Shown piece after piece: positions 25,014-32,889 of a stretch of 64,000 nucleotides of DNA (within the stretch, counting starts at the first letter, position 1; every line of letters begins with the position of its first letter). Both the position numbers and the translations under genes were made by a program. Source of the DNA: Alcaligenaceae bacterium (GTDB lineage Bacteria; Pseudomonadota; Gammaproteobacteria; Burkholderiales; Burkholderiaceae_B); assembly GCA_947378965.1 (NCBI GenBank), contig CANCMG010000009.1, positions 1 through 64,000 on the forward strand, written 5' to 3'. A model generated the notes under the pieces. That model did no database searches and had not been told where the DNA came from. It worked only from the letters and a program-made list of their open reading frames with translations.

Positions 25014-26657
25014 ATGATGAGCGCTCTTGAAAAGACACAGGTCGATTATGACGTGATCGTGGTAGGAGCGGGCTTCGCTGGCATCTACGCGGTTTGGAAA
25101 GCGAAACAGTCTGGGTTCACGGTTCGTGGCTTTGAAGCGGCGCCAGAAGTCGGAGGCACTTGGTACTGGAACTCCTATCCGGGTGCGCGCTGTGACGTGT
25201 CCACGTACAGCTATGCCTATTTTTTTGACCCCGAAATCGTGCGCGAATGGGATTGGTCAAACGTGTGTGCAGATCAAACTGAAATTTTGCGCTACCTCCG
25301 CTTTGCGGCGGATAAGTGCAAGGTGAATGAGTCGATCACGTTCAACACCAAAGTCCGTGCCGCCAAGTACCTTGAGTCTGAAGGCCTGTGGCGGGTGACG
25401 ACCTCGAGCGGCCAAGAGTATGTTTCCCGTTATGTCATCATGGCAATTGGTGCGCTTTCTACGCCCAAGACACCCGATATCCCAGGAGCGACTGATTTTG
25501 CTGGCTTGAAATTGTTTACGTCTGACTGGCCTAAAGATCGAAAAGTTGATCTTGCCGGTCTGAGAGTTGGTGTGATTGGCACCGGTTCTTCTGGCGTGCA
25601 GGTCATCCCCGAGGTCGCGAAGGTCGCTAAAACTGTGCATGTGTTTCAACGCACCGCAAATTTCGTGATCCCCTCTGAGGCTGGGCCAGTGAACCCCGAG
25701 CAAGTCAGCTCATTAAGGGCCGAGCCCTCGCAGGTGCGCAAAGATCTACGGGCAACGTTTGGTGGAAATCAGGTGTTTGGCATCGGCGAGCACAGGTTTA
25801 GCGAGCTTGATGAGCGGGGCCGCCAAGACGCCTTACAGCGAGCGTGGGAGGGAAAGTATATTGCGCTTGCTTTTAGAGATGCCCACTTGGTAGAAGCGAA
25901 TGCTGCGATCTCAGAATTTATTCGCCAAAAGATGGCAAGTGTGGTGACTGACCCCTGGACCGCCAAACAACTGGTCCCTTGGGATCATCCTTATGGCGGT
26001 AAGCGGCCTTGCCGCAGTGATCAGTATTTGCAGGCTTTCAATTCGCCGCATGTGCGCTTGCTGTCCTTAAAAGAGACTCCGATCGTCAAGATTGAAACAG
26101 ATGGCATCCAGACGAGTACCGAGAAATTCGAGCTTGATGCCATCATTTATGCAACTGGCTTTGATGCGATTACGGGTGCTGTGTTTGCGTTAGACATAGA
26201 AGGATTACAGGGTAAAAAAATTCGCGAGAGCTGGAAGGATGGCCCAGTGAATTACCTCGGGACAATGGTGCACGGGTTTCCCAACATCTTTTTTCCCTCG
26301 AGCGCGATGTCACCGTCGGTGCTGTCAAATATGGCCACACTTGCCGAGCAGCAGATCGATTTCATAGTTGATTCGATGCTTTGGCTAGAAGAGCACGATC
26401 ACGGCAAACTGCACCCTAAAGCTGAAGCGCAAGAATTTTGGCAAAAAGAGGTTTTACGCTACGCCCACCGACGGCCAGGGGCGTTGACGACAAACAGTTG
26501 GTATAACGGCGCTAACCTACCAAATAAGCCACGAGTGTTTATGATTTATTGTGGCGGATTTAACAAATATCACGAATTGTGTCTGTCTGAATTGAGAAAT
26601 GATTTTCCAAATTACGAACTTCTACAGACGCCAGAACTTTCGTTGAGTGCTGATTAA
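25014..26657 (+). CDS. Flavin-containing monooxygenase, Baeyer-Villiger (CHMO/PAMO) type
   Basis: A 547-residue FAD/NADPH oxygenase. FAD motif 'GAGFAG' (18-23), 'EVGGTWYWNSYPGARCD', NADPH motif 'GTGSSG' (189-194), 'YATGFDAITGAV' and the conserved Lys-Arg in 'GGKRPCRSDQYLQAFN' match cyclohexanone/phenylacetone monooxygenases. The Baeyer-Villiger fingerprint FxGxxxHxxxWP is present as 'FAGLKLFTSDWP' (162-173), with the central histidine replaced by F168. Either ATG 25014 or 25017 can start; 'agagga' favours the second by spacing. Its 3' end is followed by two degenerate copies of its own tail. Confidence 0.9.
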   Translation: MMSALEKTQVDYDVIVVGAGFAGIYAVWKAKQSGFTVRGFEAAPEVGGTWYWNSYPGARCDVSTYSYAYFFDPEIVREWDWSNVCADQTEILRYLRFAADKCKVNESITFNTKVRAAKYLESEGLWRVTTSSGQEYVSRYVIMAIGALSTPKTPDIPGATDFAGLKLFTSDWPKDRKVDLAGLRVGVIGTGSSGVQVIPEVAKVAKTVHVFQRTANFVIPSEAGPVNPEQVSSLRAEPSQVRKDLRATFGGNQVFGIGEHRFSELDERGRQDALQRAWEGKYIALAFRDAHLVEANAAISEFIRQKMASVVTDPWTAKQLVPWDHPYGGKRPCRSDQYLQAFNSPHVRLLSLKETPIVKIETDGIQTSTEKFELDAIIYATGFDAITGAVFALDIEGLQGKKIRESWKDGPVNYLGTMVHGFPNIFFPSSAMSPSVLSNMATLAEQQIDFIVDSMLWLEEHDHGKLHPKAEAQEFWQKEVLRYAHRRPGALTTNSWYNGANLPNKPRVFMIYCGGFNKYHELCLSELRNDFPNYELLQTPELSLSAD

Positions 26658-26830
26658 TACTATGCTTGTTCGGATTGAGACGTGCTGTTTTCAAGGCAAG
26701 AACGACTTTAGCTGCGAAAACTTGCGTTGAATGTTGATTAGTATTTCTGTCTGCAATGTTGAAAGTCCTCTCTAAATGACGAACTGTTGCTGACGGTTGA
26801 GCTTTCGCTGAGTTTGGGCTAATGAGCAGA
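26573..26830 (+). repeat. Three degenerate tandem copies (period about 82 bp) of a gene 3' end
   Basis: Copy 1 is the last 80 or so bases of the monooxygenase gene (about 26578-26660). Copy 2 (about 26661-26743) shares 'cggattgaga', 'gcgttgaatgttgatta'. Copy 3 (about 26745-26825) shares 'ctgtctg', 'aaatgacgaac', 'gctttcgctgag'. By-eye identity between copies is about 60-70 percent. A weaker fourth copy may reach about 26905. The minus strand over 26560-26916 is open for 118 codons and reads as repeats of about 27 residues containing 'NQHSTKV' and 'NQHSTQV'. No expression signal is seen for that frame. No other gene lies between 26658 and 26929. Confidence 0.75.
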
Positions 26831-26929
26831 GTGGTGTGACTAAAAGATTGAAGATTTAAATTAATTGTGCCTTCAGCTTTCAGCCTTGAATGCCGTGATG
26901 GTACCGAACATAACAAAAAGAGCTAAGAG

Positions 26930-29077
26930 ATGACCGTTCGCGCTGAAAGAGACAAAAAGAAAAAAGTTGAGCATACAAACTATTCTAAAGAGGCTTTGAA
27001 GCGCTTCTTTGAGCCACGCTCTGTGGTGTTGGTCGGTGCGGCTGAACGAACGCTTTATACACAATGTACAGTTCAGAATGCAGAGGTCTTCAAAGGCGCA
27101 ACGTTGCACCTGGTCAACCGGCGTGGGGTCCCTGTTTTGGGGCGTTCGTCTGCAAAAAGTTGCGTTGAGTTGCAAGAGGACATTGACACGGCCTTCATAC
27201 ACGTACCAGCAGCTGGTGTGATGGATGCCATTGAGGACGCGCACGCGGCTGGTATCCGCAATATTGTGCTTTTGTCTTCAGGATTTGCTGAGGCAGGACT
27301 AGAAGGACGCGAGCTACAACAGAGCGTTGCGGCTCGGGCACGAGAGCTTGATCTGATGCTTTTGGGGCCGAATCATGTTGGCTTTCTGAATTTGGCAAAT
27401 AATATTTCCGTTTTTGGTTTACCCGCGCCAGGGGCGCGGCCTGGCCCGTTGGCAGTGCTCTCGCAAAGTGGTGCGGTTGCCATGGAAATCGCTCGCTTTG
27501 GTGAGCGTCATGACATTCGTATGTCGCATTTGATGACGCTTGGAAATGAAGCGGTCTTGACTGCAGCGGATGCGCTTGACTATGTGGTTGACTGTCCTCA
27601 TACCAAAGCGATACTGATCTTTATTGAAGAGATCAAAAATCCTCTTCGCTTTGCGCAAGCGGCACGGCGTGCAGCGGCAGCTGGCAAGGCGATCGTCGTC
27701 TACAAATCAGGGATCACAGACATCGCAGCGAAGTCTGCCGCGGCGCATACCGGCGCCTTAGTCGGAGATGATAAGGTGACGGATGCAGTTTTTCATGACT
27801 TAGGCATCATCCGTGTGCACAGCTTAGAAGACTTAGTCGTCACCGGTAAAATTGCCTCAGCCCTTGGCACGCGGCATGTCAGTGGGGTGGGGGTGATCTC
27901 GGCCTCGGGTGGCGCTAACGATATCATTGCCGATGTGGCTGAATCTTTTGGTGTGCCGTTGTCTGAATTTTCAGAAGAGACTAAACGCCAGATCGTCGAT
28001 ATCGTGCCTGATAACTTCATCACGCCGCAAAATCCTTTTGATCTGACTGGCTCGTCGGTTCGCGACCGCACACTCTGGAAGTCGGTCATGGGCATTATTG
28101 GTCAAGATCCTAAGGTTGACCTCGTGGTGTGCGTGGGGGCGCTCATTACCAGTGCGACACCACAAGAAAAAGATTTAATTGTTGCTAAAGCGTTGAATTC
28201 ACTTGAATGCCCCTATGTATATGTCACGACCTTGTTTACTGAAATTAGTGAACATAGCGCGACGGTCATGAAAACCGCTGGCTTTAATTTGATCTCAACT
28301 GGTGTTGTGCCTACCTTGCGAGCGCTGGGCAAGTACATTGACTGGAACAACCGTCTTGGTCTTCAAAACGATGTTTCAATAGCGCCGCCAGTTGCCTTGC
28401 CTGAAATCTCGAATCAAGTTAGAGGCCTTTGGTCTGAGGTGCAGGCCAGAGACCTGTTGCTGAGCGCTGGCGTGCCCTTCCTTCCAGCCACTTTAGTGCA
28501 GGACGCGGACCAGGCAGTGCGTGCCGCACTCGGCTATGGTGCTCCGGTGGCTTTAAAGATTGTGTCTCCTAAGATTGCGCACAAAACGGATATCGGTGGT
28601 GTCGCGCTGTCTGTACTCGGTGAAGACAACGTGCGGGCGTCCTTTGAGAGCATCATGGCGGCTGGTAGCGCAGCGGTGGGTCGCTCTGAGGTAGACGGAG
28701 TTTTGCTTACACCCATGCGCAATCAGGGAATTGAATTCATTGTCGGTGTCACCTGGGATGAGCAGTGGGGAGCGATGCTAGTATTGGGGCTTGGAGGGAT
28801 CTTTGTTGAGGTTCTCGCTGATTCAGTGATCGTTCCGTTACCAACATCTAAGACTGCTGTGTTGAAGGCGCTGAGTAAACTCAAAGGTGCTGCGATACTG
28901 AAGGGCTTAAGAGGTAAAAAGCCAGTTGATCAAGATAAGCTCGTCGATATCGTTTTAAAGATTGCACAGGTTGCATTGGCTCTGGGTGAGCGCGTTGAGT
29001 CGCTTGAAATTAATCCTCTCTCTGTCGACGGCTCTGATATCGTCGCACTCGATGCGTTAATTGTTGAAAAGACGTAG
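26930..29077 (+). CDS. NDP-forming acyl-CoA synthetase (acetate-CoA ligase family), fused alpha-beta
   Basis: A 715-residue protein with a CoA-binding domain at about 20-140 ('LKRFFEPRSVVLVGAA', 'NIVLLSSGFAEAG'), succinyl-CoA-ligase-like domains at about 150-450 ('LAVLSQSGAVAMEIARFG', 'AAAHTGALVGDD' with the candidate phospho-His) and a C-terminal ATP-grasp domain at about 480-710 ('PVALKIVSPKIAHKTDIGGV', 'GVTWDEQWGAMLVLGLGG'). It would activate an acyl acid with CoA and ATP, giving ADP and phosphate. It lies downstream of the monooxygenase in the same direction. Twenty-two bases at its end are repeated 75 bp downstream. Confidence 0.92.
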   Translation: MTVRAERDKKKKVEHTNYSKEALKRFFEPRSVVLVGAAERTLYTQCTVQNAEVFKGATLHLVNRRGVPVLGRSSAKSCVELQEDIDTAFIHVPAAGVMDAIEDAHAAGIRNIVLLSSGFAEAGLEGRELQQSVAARARELDLMLLGPNHVGFLNLANNISVFGLPAPGARPGPLAVLSQSGAVAMEIARFGERHDIRMSHLMTLGNEAVLTAADALDYVVDCPHTKAILIFIEEIKNPLRFAQAARRAAAAGKAIVVYKSGITDIAAKSAAAHTGALVGDDKVTDAVFHDLGIIRVHSLEDLVVTGKIASALGTRHVSGVGVISASGGANDIIADVAESFGVPLSEFSEETKRQIVDIVPDNFITPQNPFDLTGSSVRDRTLWKSVMGIIGQDPKVDLVVCVGALITSATPQEKDLIVAKALNSLECPYVYVTTLFTEISEHSATVMKTAGFNLISTGVVPTLRALGKYIDWNNRLGLQNDVSIAPPVALPEISNQVRGLWSEVQARDLLLSAGVPFLPATLVQDADQAVRAALGYGAPVALKIVSPKIAHKTDIGGVALSVLGEDNVRASFESIMAAGSAAVGRSEVDGVLLTPMRNQGIEFIVGVTWDEQWGAMLVLGLGGIFVEVLADSVIVPLPTSKTAVLKALSKLKGAAILKGLRGKKPVDQDKLVDIVLKIAQVALALGERVESLEINPLSVDGSDIVALDALIVEKT

Positions 29078-29152
29078 GTTGTCTTAGGCGTTGTACCTGC
29101 TGAGTTTTTTGATCGTTTTGAATTTTCGATGTTAATTGTTGAAAAGACGTAG
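29056..29152 (+). repeat. 22-bp direct repeat of a gene 3' end including the stop codon
   Basis: Bases 29056-29077 (last seven codons with TAG of the acyl-CoA synthetase) recur exactly at 29131-29152, 75 bp away. Before each copy stands 'tcgatg' ('actcgatgc' and 'ttttcgatg'), so the duplicated segment may have been longer. The 157-bp convergent gap (29078-29234) holds no gene. Confidence 0.9.
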
Positions 29153-29234
29153 CAGACTCTGGAAGAACTGCTTTCGTCTTGTTGCAGCGAGATCTTCCGA
29201 GGGTTGGATGCGGTTTTTAGTGGTCACGCTCTGC

Positions 29235-30185
29235 TTAGCCACACAGGCTGCGCCGAAGGGCTGCGAGGCTGTCCTGTGCGGCTTGTTTGGCAACCCGCGA
29301 ATTCGTAGCATTGCGAAAGCCATGAAACGCTCGCGGATATACGTGTAGCTCAACCGGTACTCCCTGCGTCAAGAGCCTTTGCGCATAGGCGATATTTTCT
29401 TCACAAAATAGGTCTAAGGCACCGACTGAAATGAATGTCGGCGGTAACCCTCGAAGATCCGGCGCCCTTGCTGCCGCTGCATAGGGGGATACCTCTGCTG
29501 AGCCCGGCTCTTTGCCTAGTAAAGAGTACCAGCCAAACCGATTGTGCTCATTGGTCCACATCACTTGTCCAATGTGCTCGTGAATGTCCGTTCTAAGAAC
29601 AGTTCTGTCATCAAGCATCGGATAAATCAAATGTTGAAACGCGAGTTTTGGACCGGGTGTGTCTCTGACAAATAAGGCAACTCCTGCTGCAATTCCGCCG
29701 CCACCACTCTCACCCTTAATGCCGATGCGTGCTTGATCAATCTTCAGAGTCTCTGCGTTGTCATGCATCCAAGAGAGTACCGAATAAATGTCGTGTAGCG
29801 CTGCCGGGTAGGGATGCTCGGGAGCAAGCCGATAATCAACTGAAAAGATCGCGCACTTGAGGTCTTTGACGAGTCTGATATTTTCGAGGTCGGCCATTTC
29901 AGGGGTTCCCATTACGAACCCCCCTGCATGACAATGTAGCAGCGCTGGTGTGTCAGAGGTTATAGCGGCAGGTTGGTAGCGCCGCACACGGATCGAGCTT
30001 GCGTCAAAGCGGCTAGTCACGTGTAGTTCATCTAATCTGACTGCTGGGTCAAGAATCGTCTTTGTGGCTTTAGCAGCCTGCACAATAAAGTCGCGGCTTT
30101 TTTGAATTTTCTCGGCACTCAGACGCAAGGCATGTCTGTTTGCGATCAGTTCAAGTAGCTCTGGATCAATATGATCTTGGTTCAT
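29235..30185 (-). CDS. Alpha/beta hydrolase fold-3 esterase (hormone-sensitive-lipase family)
   Basis: A 316-residue serine hydrolase. The oxyanion block is 'HCHAGGFVMG' (HAGG instead of the common HGGG), the nucleophile S160 is in 'GIKGESGGGGIAAG', the acid is D258 in 'VGALDLFCEEN' and H288 is in 'YPRAFHGF'. Cap helices are present at the N-terminus. It probably hydrolyses a carboxylic ester such as the product of a Baeyer-Villiger reaction; the monooxygenase gene lies 2.6 kb away on the other strand. It is second in a minus-strand pair after a Bug receptor (46-bp gap). Confidence 0.92.
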   Translation of the reverse strand: MNQDHIDPELLELIANRHALRLSAEKIQKSRDFIVQAAKATKTILDPAVRLDELHVTSRFDASSIRVRRYQPAAITSDTPALLHCHAGGFVMGTPEMADLENIRLVKDLKCAIFSVDYRLAPEHPYPAALHDIYSVLSWMHDNAETLKIDQARIGIKGESGGGGIAAGVALFVRDTPGPKLAFQHLIYPMLDDRTVLRTDIHEHIGQVMWTNEHNRFGWYSLLGKEPGSAEVSPYAAAARAPDLRGLPPTFISVGALDLFCEENIAYAQRLLTQGVPVELHVYPRAFHGFRNATNSRVAKQAAQDSLAALRRSLCG

Positions 30186-30231
30186 CGTGCAGTCTCCGAA
30201 TATGCTCTTGATTCATCTTACGATCACCGAC

Positions 30232-31221
30232 TTAGTCAAATTTCAATTTGAACTTCTCCATATCGCGTTTGAAGATTTCTGCCTCTTTATAAAATGCTGG
30301 TTGCATGTCTTCCACGCGGAGGTTCCAAAATTCAGATCCGGTCAACACCATTGCGGCTCTGTATGATGGTTCGGCAATGATTTCAGCAGAGGCGGTACGA
30401 AGTTTGTCGGCGATATCCTTTGGAATAGCGGCTTTTGCATAGAGTGCGGCCCAGACATTGATATAGATATCTTCATAGCCAGACTCGATAAAGGTCTTGA
30501 GCTCTGGCATATGGACGCTTCTCTCTCGTCCTAAAACGCCAATTGCTTTGACCTTGCCGCCTTTCAGATGGGGGCCGACTATGCTGTAGGTCGTTCCAAT
30601 CATTTGAACGTCATCGGCGAGCAGTGCAGCAGACATTTGAGGCGAACCCTTGTAGCCAACCTCTTCATAGGGTTCTCCGCCGGCGGTCACCGCCATTTTT
30701 TTTGATAACACCACGCTTAAGTGCGAGCTGGTTAAGACTCCGTGGTTGAGTGCTCTGCCACGCTCTTTAATTTCTTTCATGAGTGAAGGGATATCTGTTG
30801 CCTTGACCGAGGCGCTGACAAAAAGTATGTAAGGGGCCTGACCGAGCGGAGCGATTGGGGTGAAGTCTTCTAGAACATACCCCGCATCTTTGACAATCAA
30901 GGGCGTCGTCGCCAGACCGCTAGAGGTCATAAATAAAGTGTAGCCATCAGCCGAGGCGTTCAACACTTTCTTGGTGGCAACCATTGCTTGACCACCCGTC
31001 GCATTCTCGATGATCACGGTGGTTTTAAGCTTGCGCCCCAAGCGTTCTGCAAACAAACGCGTCAGTTGATCAAAAGGCGAGCCAGGCGCGACCGGGGTGA
31101 TGATGGTTATCGGCTTGGTTGGATAATTATCTGCGAATGAATATTTGGGTAGCGTCGTGAGGACAAGGGCTGCAAGTGCTGAAAAAAACAAACCTAAGAA
31201 ACGCCTCTGGATGATTGACAT
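30232..31221 (-). CDS. Divergent Bug/TctC-family substrate-binding protein
   Basis: A receptor of 329 residues, signal 'LGLFFSALAALVLTTLP'. It departs from the family at both ligand loops: 'IITPVAPGSPFDQLTRLF' replaces PPGGxxDxxAR, and 'EEVGYKGSPQMS' replaces HVPYKG, while 'SADGYTLFMTSS' is kept. The fold pattern and length remain normal, so it is likely functional with an altered ligand. The 499-bp region upstream (31222-31720) carries a 27-bp minisatellite. Confidence 0.88.
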   Translation of the reverse strand: MSIIQRRFLGLFFSALAALVLTTLPKYSFADNYPTKPITIITPVAPGSPFDQLTRLFAERLGRKLKTTVIIENATGGQAMVATKKVLNASADGYTLFMTSSGLATTPLIVKDAGYVLEDFTPIAPLGQAPYILFVSASVKATDIPSLMKEIKERGRALNHGVLTSSHLSVVLSKKMAVTAGGEPYEEVGYKGSPQMSAALLADDVQMIGTTYSIVGPHLKGGKVKAIGVLGRERSVHMPELKTFIESGYEDIYINVWAALYAKAAIPKDIADKLRTASAEIIAEPSYRAAMVLTGSEFWNLRVEDMQPAFYKEAEIFKRDMEKFKLKFD

Positions 31222-31295
31222 GTTTGCCTCTATCGTGAATTTGTAATTTTTATGTGTAGGGAGGAGTCGTACGATTTTGTATGATTATTTTTTGT

Positions 31296-31484
31296 CGTAG
31301 CCTAGCTTAATAGAGTCTGGCTGAGTATGCAATGGACTGAGGGCGATTCGAGTATCCAATTTGAAGTCGTCAGGAGGAGTATGCAATTGAATCGAGTCGA
31401 GCGGATCGTGCGATTCAAGGCGCTCTGGCTGCGTACGCGATGTAAAGTCGTCGGTTCGAATCCGCAATATCATTTTGGCCTTGA
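31296..31484. repeat. Degenerate 27-bp minisatellite, about six to seven units
   Basis: Units start at 31296, 31323, 31350, 31377, 31404, 31431 and 31458, exactly 27 bp apart. Three begin gagtatgcaat or gagtatccaat, others gatcgtgcgatt, gcgtacgcgatg, gaatccgcaata. The segment agtcgtc recurs in units 3 and 6. On the minus strand the frame is open for 78 codons (31285-31521, GTG start, no convincing ribosome-binding site). It reads as 9-residue repeats: HTQPDSIKL, DTRIALSPL, HTPPDDFKL, HDPLDSIQL, RTQPERLES. A related fragment 'gcagtatcatttt' lies at 31538. The rest of the 499-bp gap (31485-31720) shows no gene. Confidence 0.8.
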
Positions 31485-31720
31485 AATTGAGCCACTGCAG
31501 CAATTTTTGTGACCGAACCACTATTAGGACTGCTCATGCAGTATCATTTTGCAATAAGAGACGACTTAGGTTTCGGTGGTAAAGGCAAGACACCGACTAG
31601 TAAAAAAATAATATTTCTTTTGAATATAACGCTGTGGTCAGTCGATGCTAGGGTCAAGCCTGCTTAACTGGTGATTTCCTAGACTCAACATGCATCCGAC
31701 CAAACTGCTTGGAGCTCTCC

Positions 31721-32887
31721 GTGGCATTCGATTTTCTTAATCCTTATCCAGAGATACGCGAAGCGGTCTCAAAGATCTGTTCACGCTTTGATATGAATTA
31801 TTGGGCTCGGTGCGATCGCGAGCAGGTGTTAGCAACTGAATTTTTTGAAGCCATGCGAGACGCCGGTTGGCTGGGTATCACGATGCCCGAGGCTTTGGGC
31901 GGTGCGGGAATGCCGTTTGGCGCAGTGGCGACGATGATGCAGGCGGTTGCTGAATCGGGCGGCGGCTGGACCGCTGCGACTTCGATTCATGGCTATTTGT
32001 TTGGTCCTCATGCAATCGTGGTGCACGGTACCCCCGAGCAGCAACAGCGAATGCTACTGCCGCTCTTGCAAGGAAAAGAACGGCCTTGCTTTGCCGTCAC
32101 AGAGGCTAATACTGGCCTCGATACCACCAGGGTGAAGACCAAGGCTGTTCGCACCGGTGACGTTTACCTTGTGTCGGGTGAAAAAATTTGGACTACCGGT
32201 GCAGATATTGCCGATCGCATCATGATCTTGGCTCGTACAACTCCGCTCGAAGACACTGCTAAACCGATTGATGGCTTAAGCCTTTTCTATACAAAAATTG
32301 ATCGCCGTTATATGGAAATCAAGCCAATCCCCAAACACGGAGTGGAGTCAGTCGCGTCTTGCGTGGTGATGATCGATCAGCTACCTGTGCCGCTCGAGGA
32401 TCGCATCGGCGAAGAAGGTAAGGGTTTTCGTTACCTGCTCGATAGCATTAACCCCGAACGTATCATGGTGGCTGCCGAGGCAGTGGGATTGGGGCGCGCA
32501 GCCTTACGAAGCGCTGCTAAATACGCAGGTGAGCGAGTCGTGTTCGGGCGCCCGATTGGACAAAATCAATCGGTGCAGCACCCATTGGCGCGCAACTGGA
32601 TGGAGTTGGAGGCGGCCAATATGATGGTATTTAAAGCGGCAGCCTTATATGAGCAAGGAGAGCCCTGCGGGGCTGAGGCCAATGCTGCTAAGTTTTTGGC
32701 AGCAGAAGCCGCACACTCTGCCTGTCGCCAAGCTATGTTGACGCATGGTGGGTTTGGCTACGCCCGTGAGTATCATATCGAGCGCTTGATGCGTGAAAGC
32801 ATGCTGCCGATGATCGCACCTCTCGCACAGAATTTAGCGTTGTCCTTTGTGGCTGAGCGTGTGTTGAATCTGCCTAGGTCTTATTAA
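31721..32887 (+). CDS. Acyl-CoA dehydrogenase
   Basis: A 388-residue FAD enzyme. GTG 31721 is chosen because 'ggag' stands 6 nt upstream; a TTG at 31709 is the alternative. The signatures 'CFAVTEANTGLDTTRVKTKA', 'VSGEKIWTTGADIADRIM' and 'MLTHGGFGYAREYHIERLMRES' are clear. The C-terminal YEGT motif that supplies the catalytic Glu in medium/short-chain enzymes is absent; 'MLPMIAPLAQNLALSFVAER' stands there. Some acyl-CoA dehydrogenase subfamilies share that ending and place the base elsewhere. It is followed after 2 bp by an acyl-CoA synthetase, giving activation and first oxidation of an acid. Confidence 0.92.
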   Translation: MAFDFLNPYPEIREAVSKICSRFDMNYWARCDREQVLATEFFEAMRDAGWLGITMPEALGGAGMPFGAVATMMQAVAESGGGWTAATSIHGYLFGPHAIVVHGTPEQQQRMLLPLLQGKERPCFAVTEANTGLDTTRVKTKAVRTGDVYLVSGEKIWTTGADIADRIMILARTTPLEDTAKPIDGLSLFYTKIDRRYMEIKPIPKHGVESVASCVVMIDQLPVPLEDRIGEEGKGFRYLLDSINPERIMVAAEAVGLGRAALRSAAKYAGERVVFGRPIGQNQSVQHPLARNWMELEAANMMVFKAAALYEQGEPCGAEANAAKFLAAEAAHSACRQAMLTHGGFGYAREYHIERLMRESMLPMIAPLAQNLALSFVAERVLNLPRSY

Positions 32888-32889
32888 CC

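Noticed and set aside
26560-26916. 118-codon minus-strand open frame over the monooxygenase tail repeats, as a protein gene
   Set aside because: It overlaps a certain gene antisense and has no start signal. The repeat structure explains the open frame.
31404-31476. tRNA-like text (GGTTCGAATCC) inside the 27-bp repeat region
   Set aside because: A T-arm-like string is present, but the T-stem does not close (gtcgg against ccgca), there is no matching acceptor stem and no anticodon arm. It falls within the repeat period.
31285-31521. 78-codon minus-strand open frame over the minisatellite, as a protein gene
   Set aside because: It has a GTG start without ribosome-binding site and no homologue I know. 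Kept as a repeat, with the coding possibility noted in the findings.
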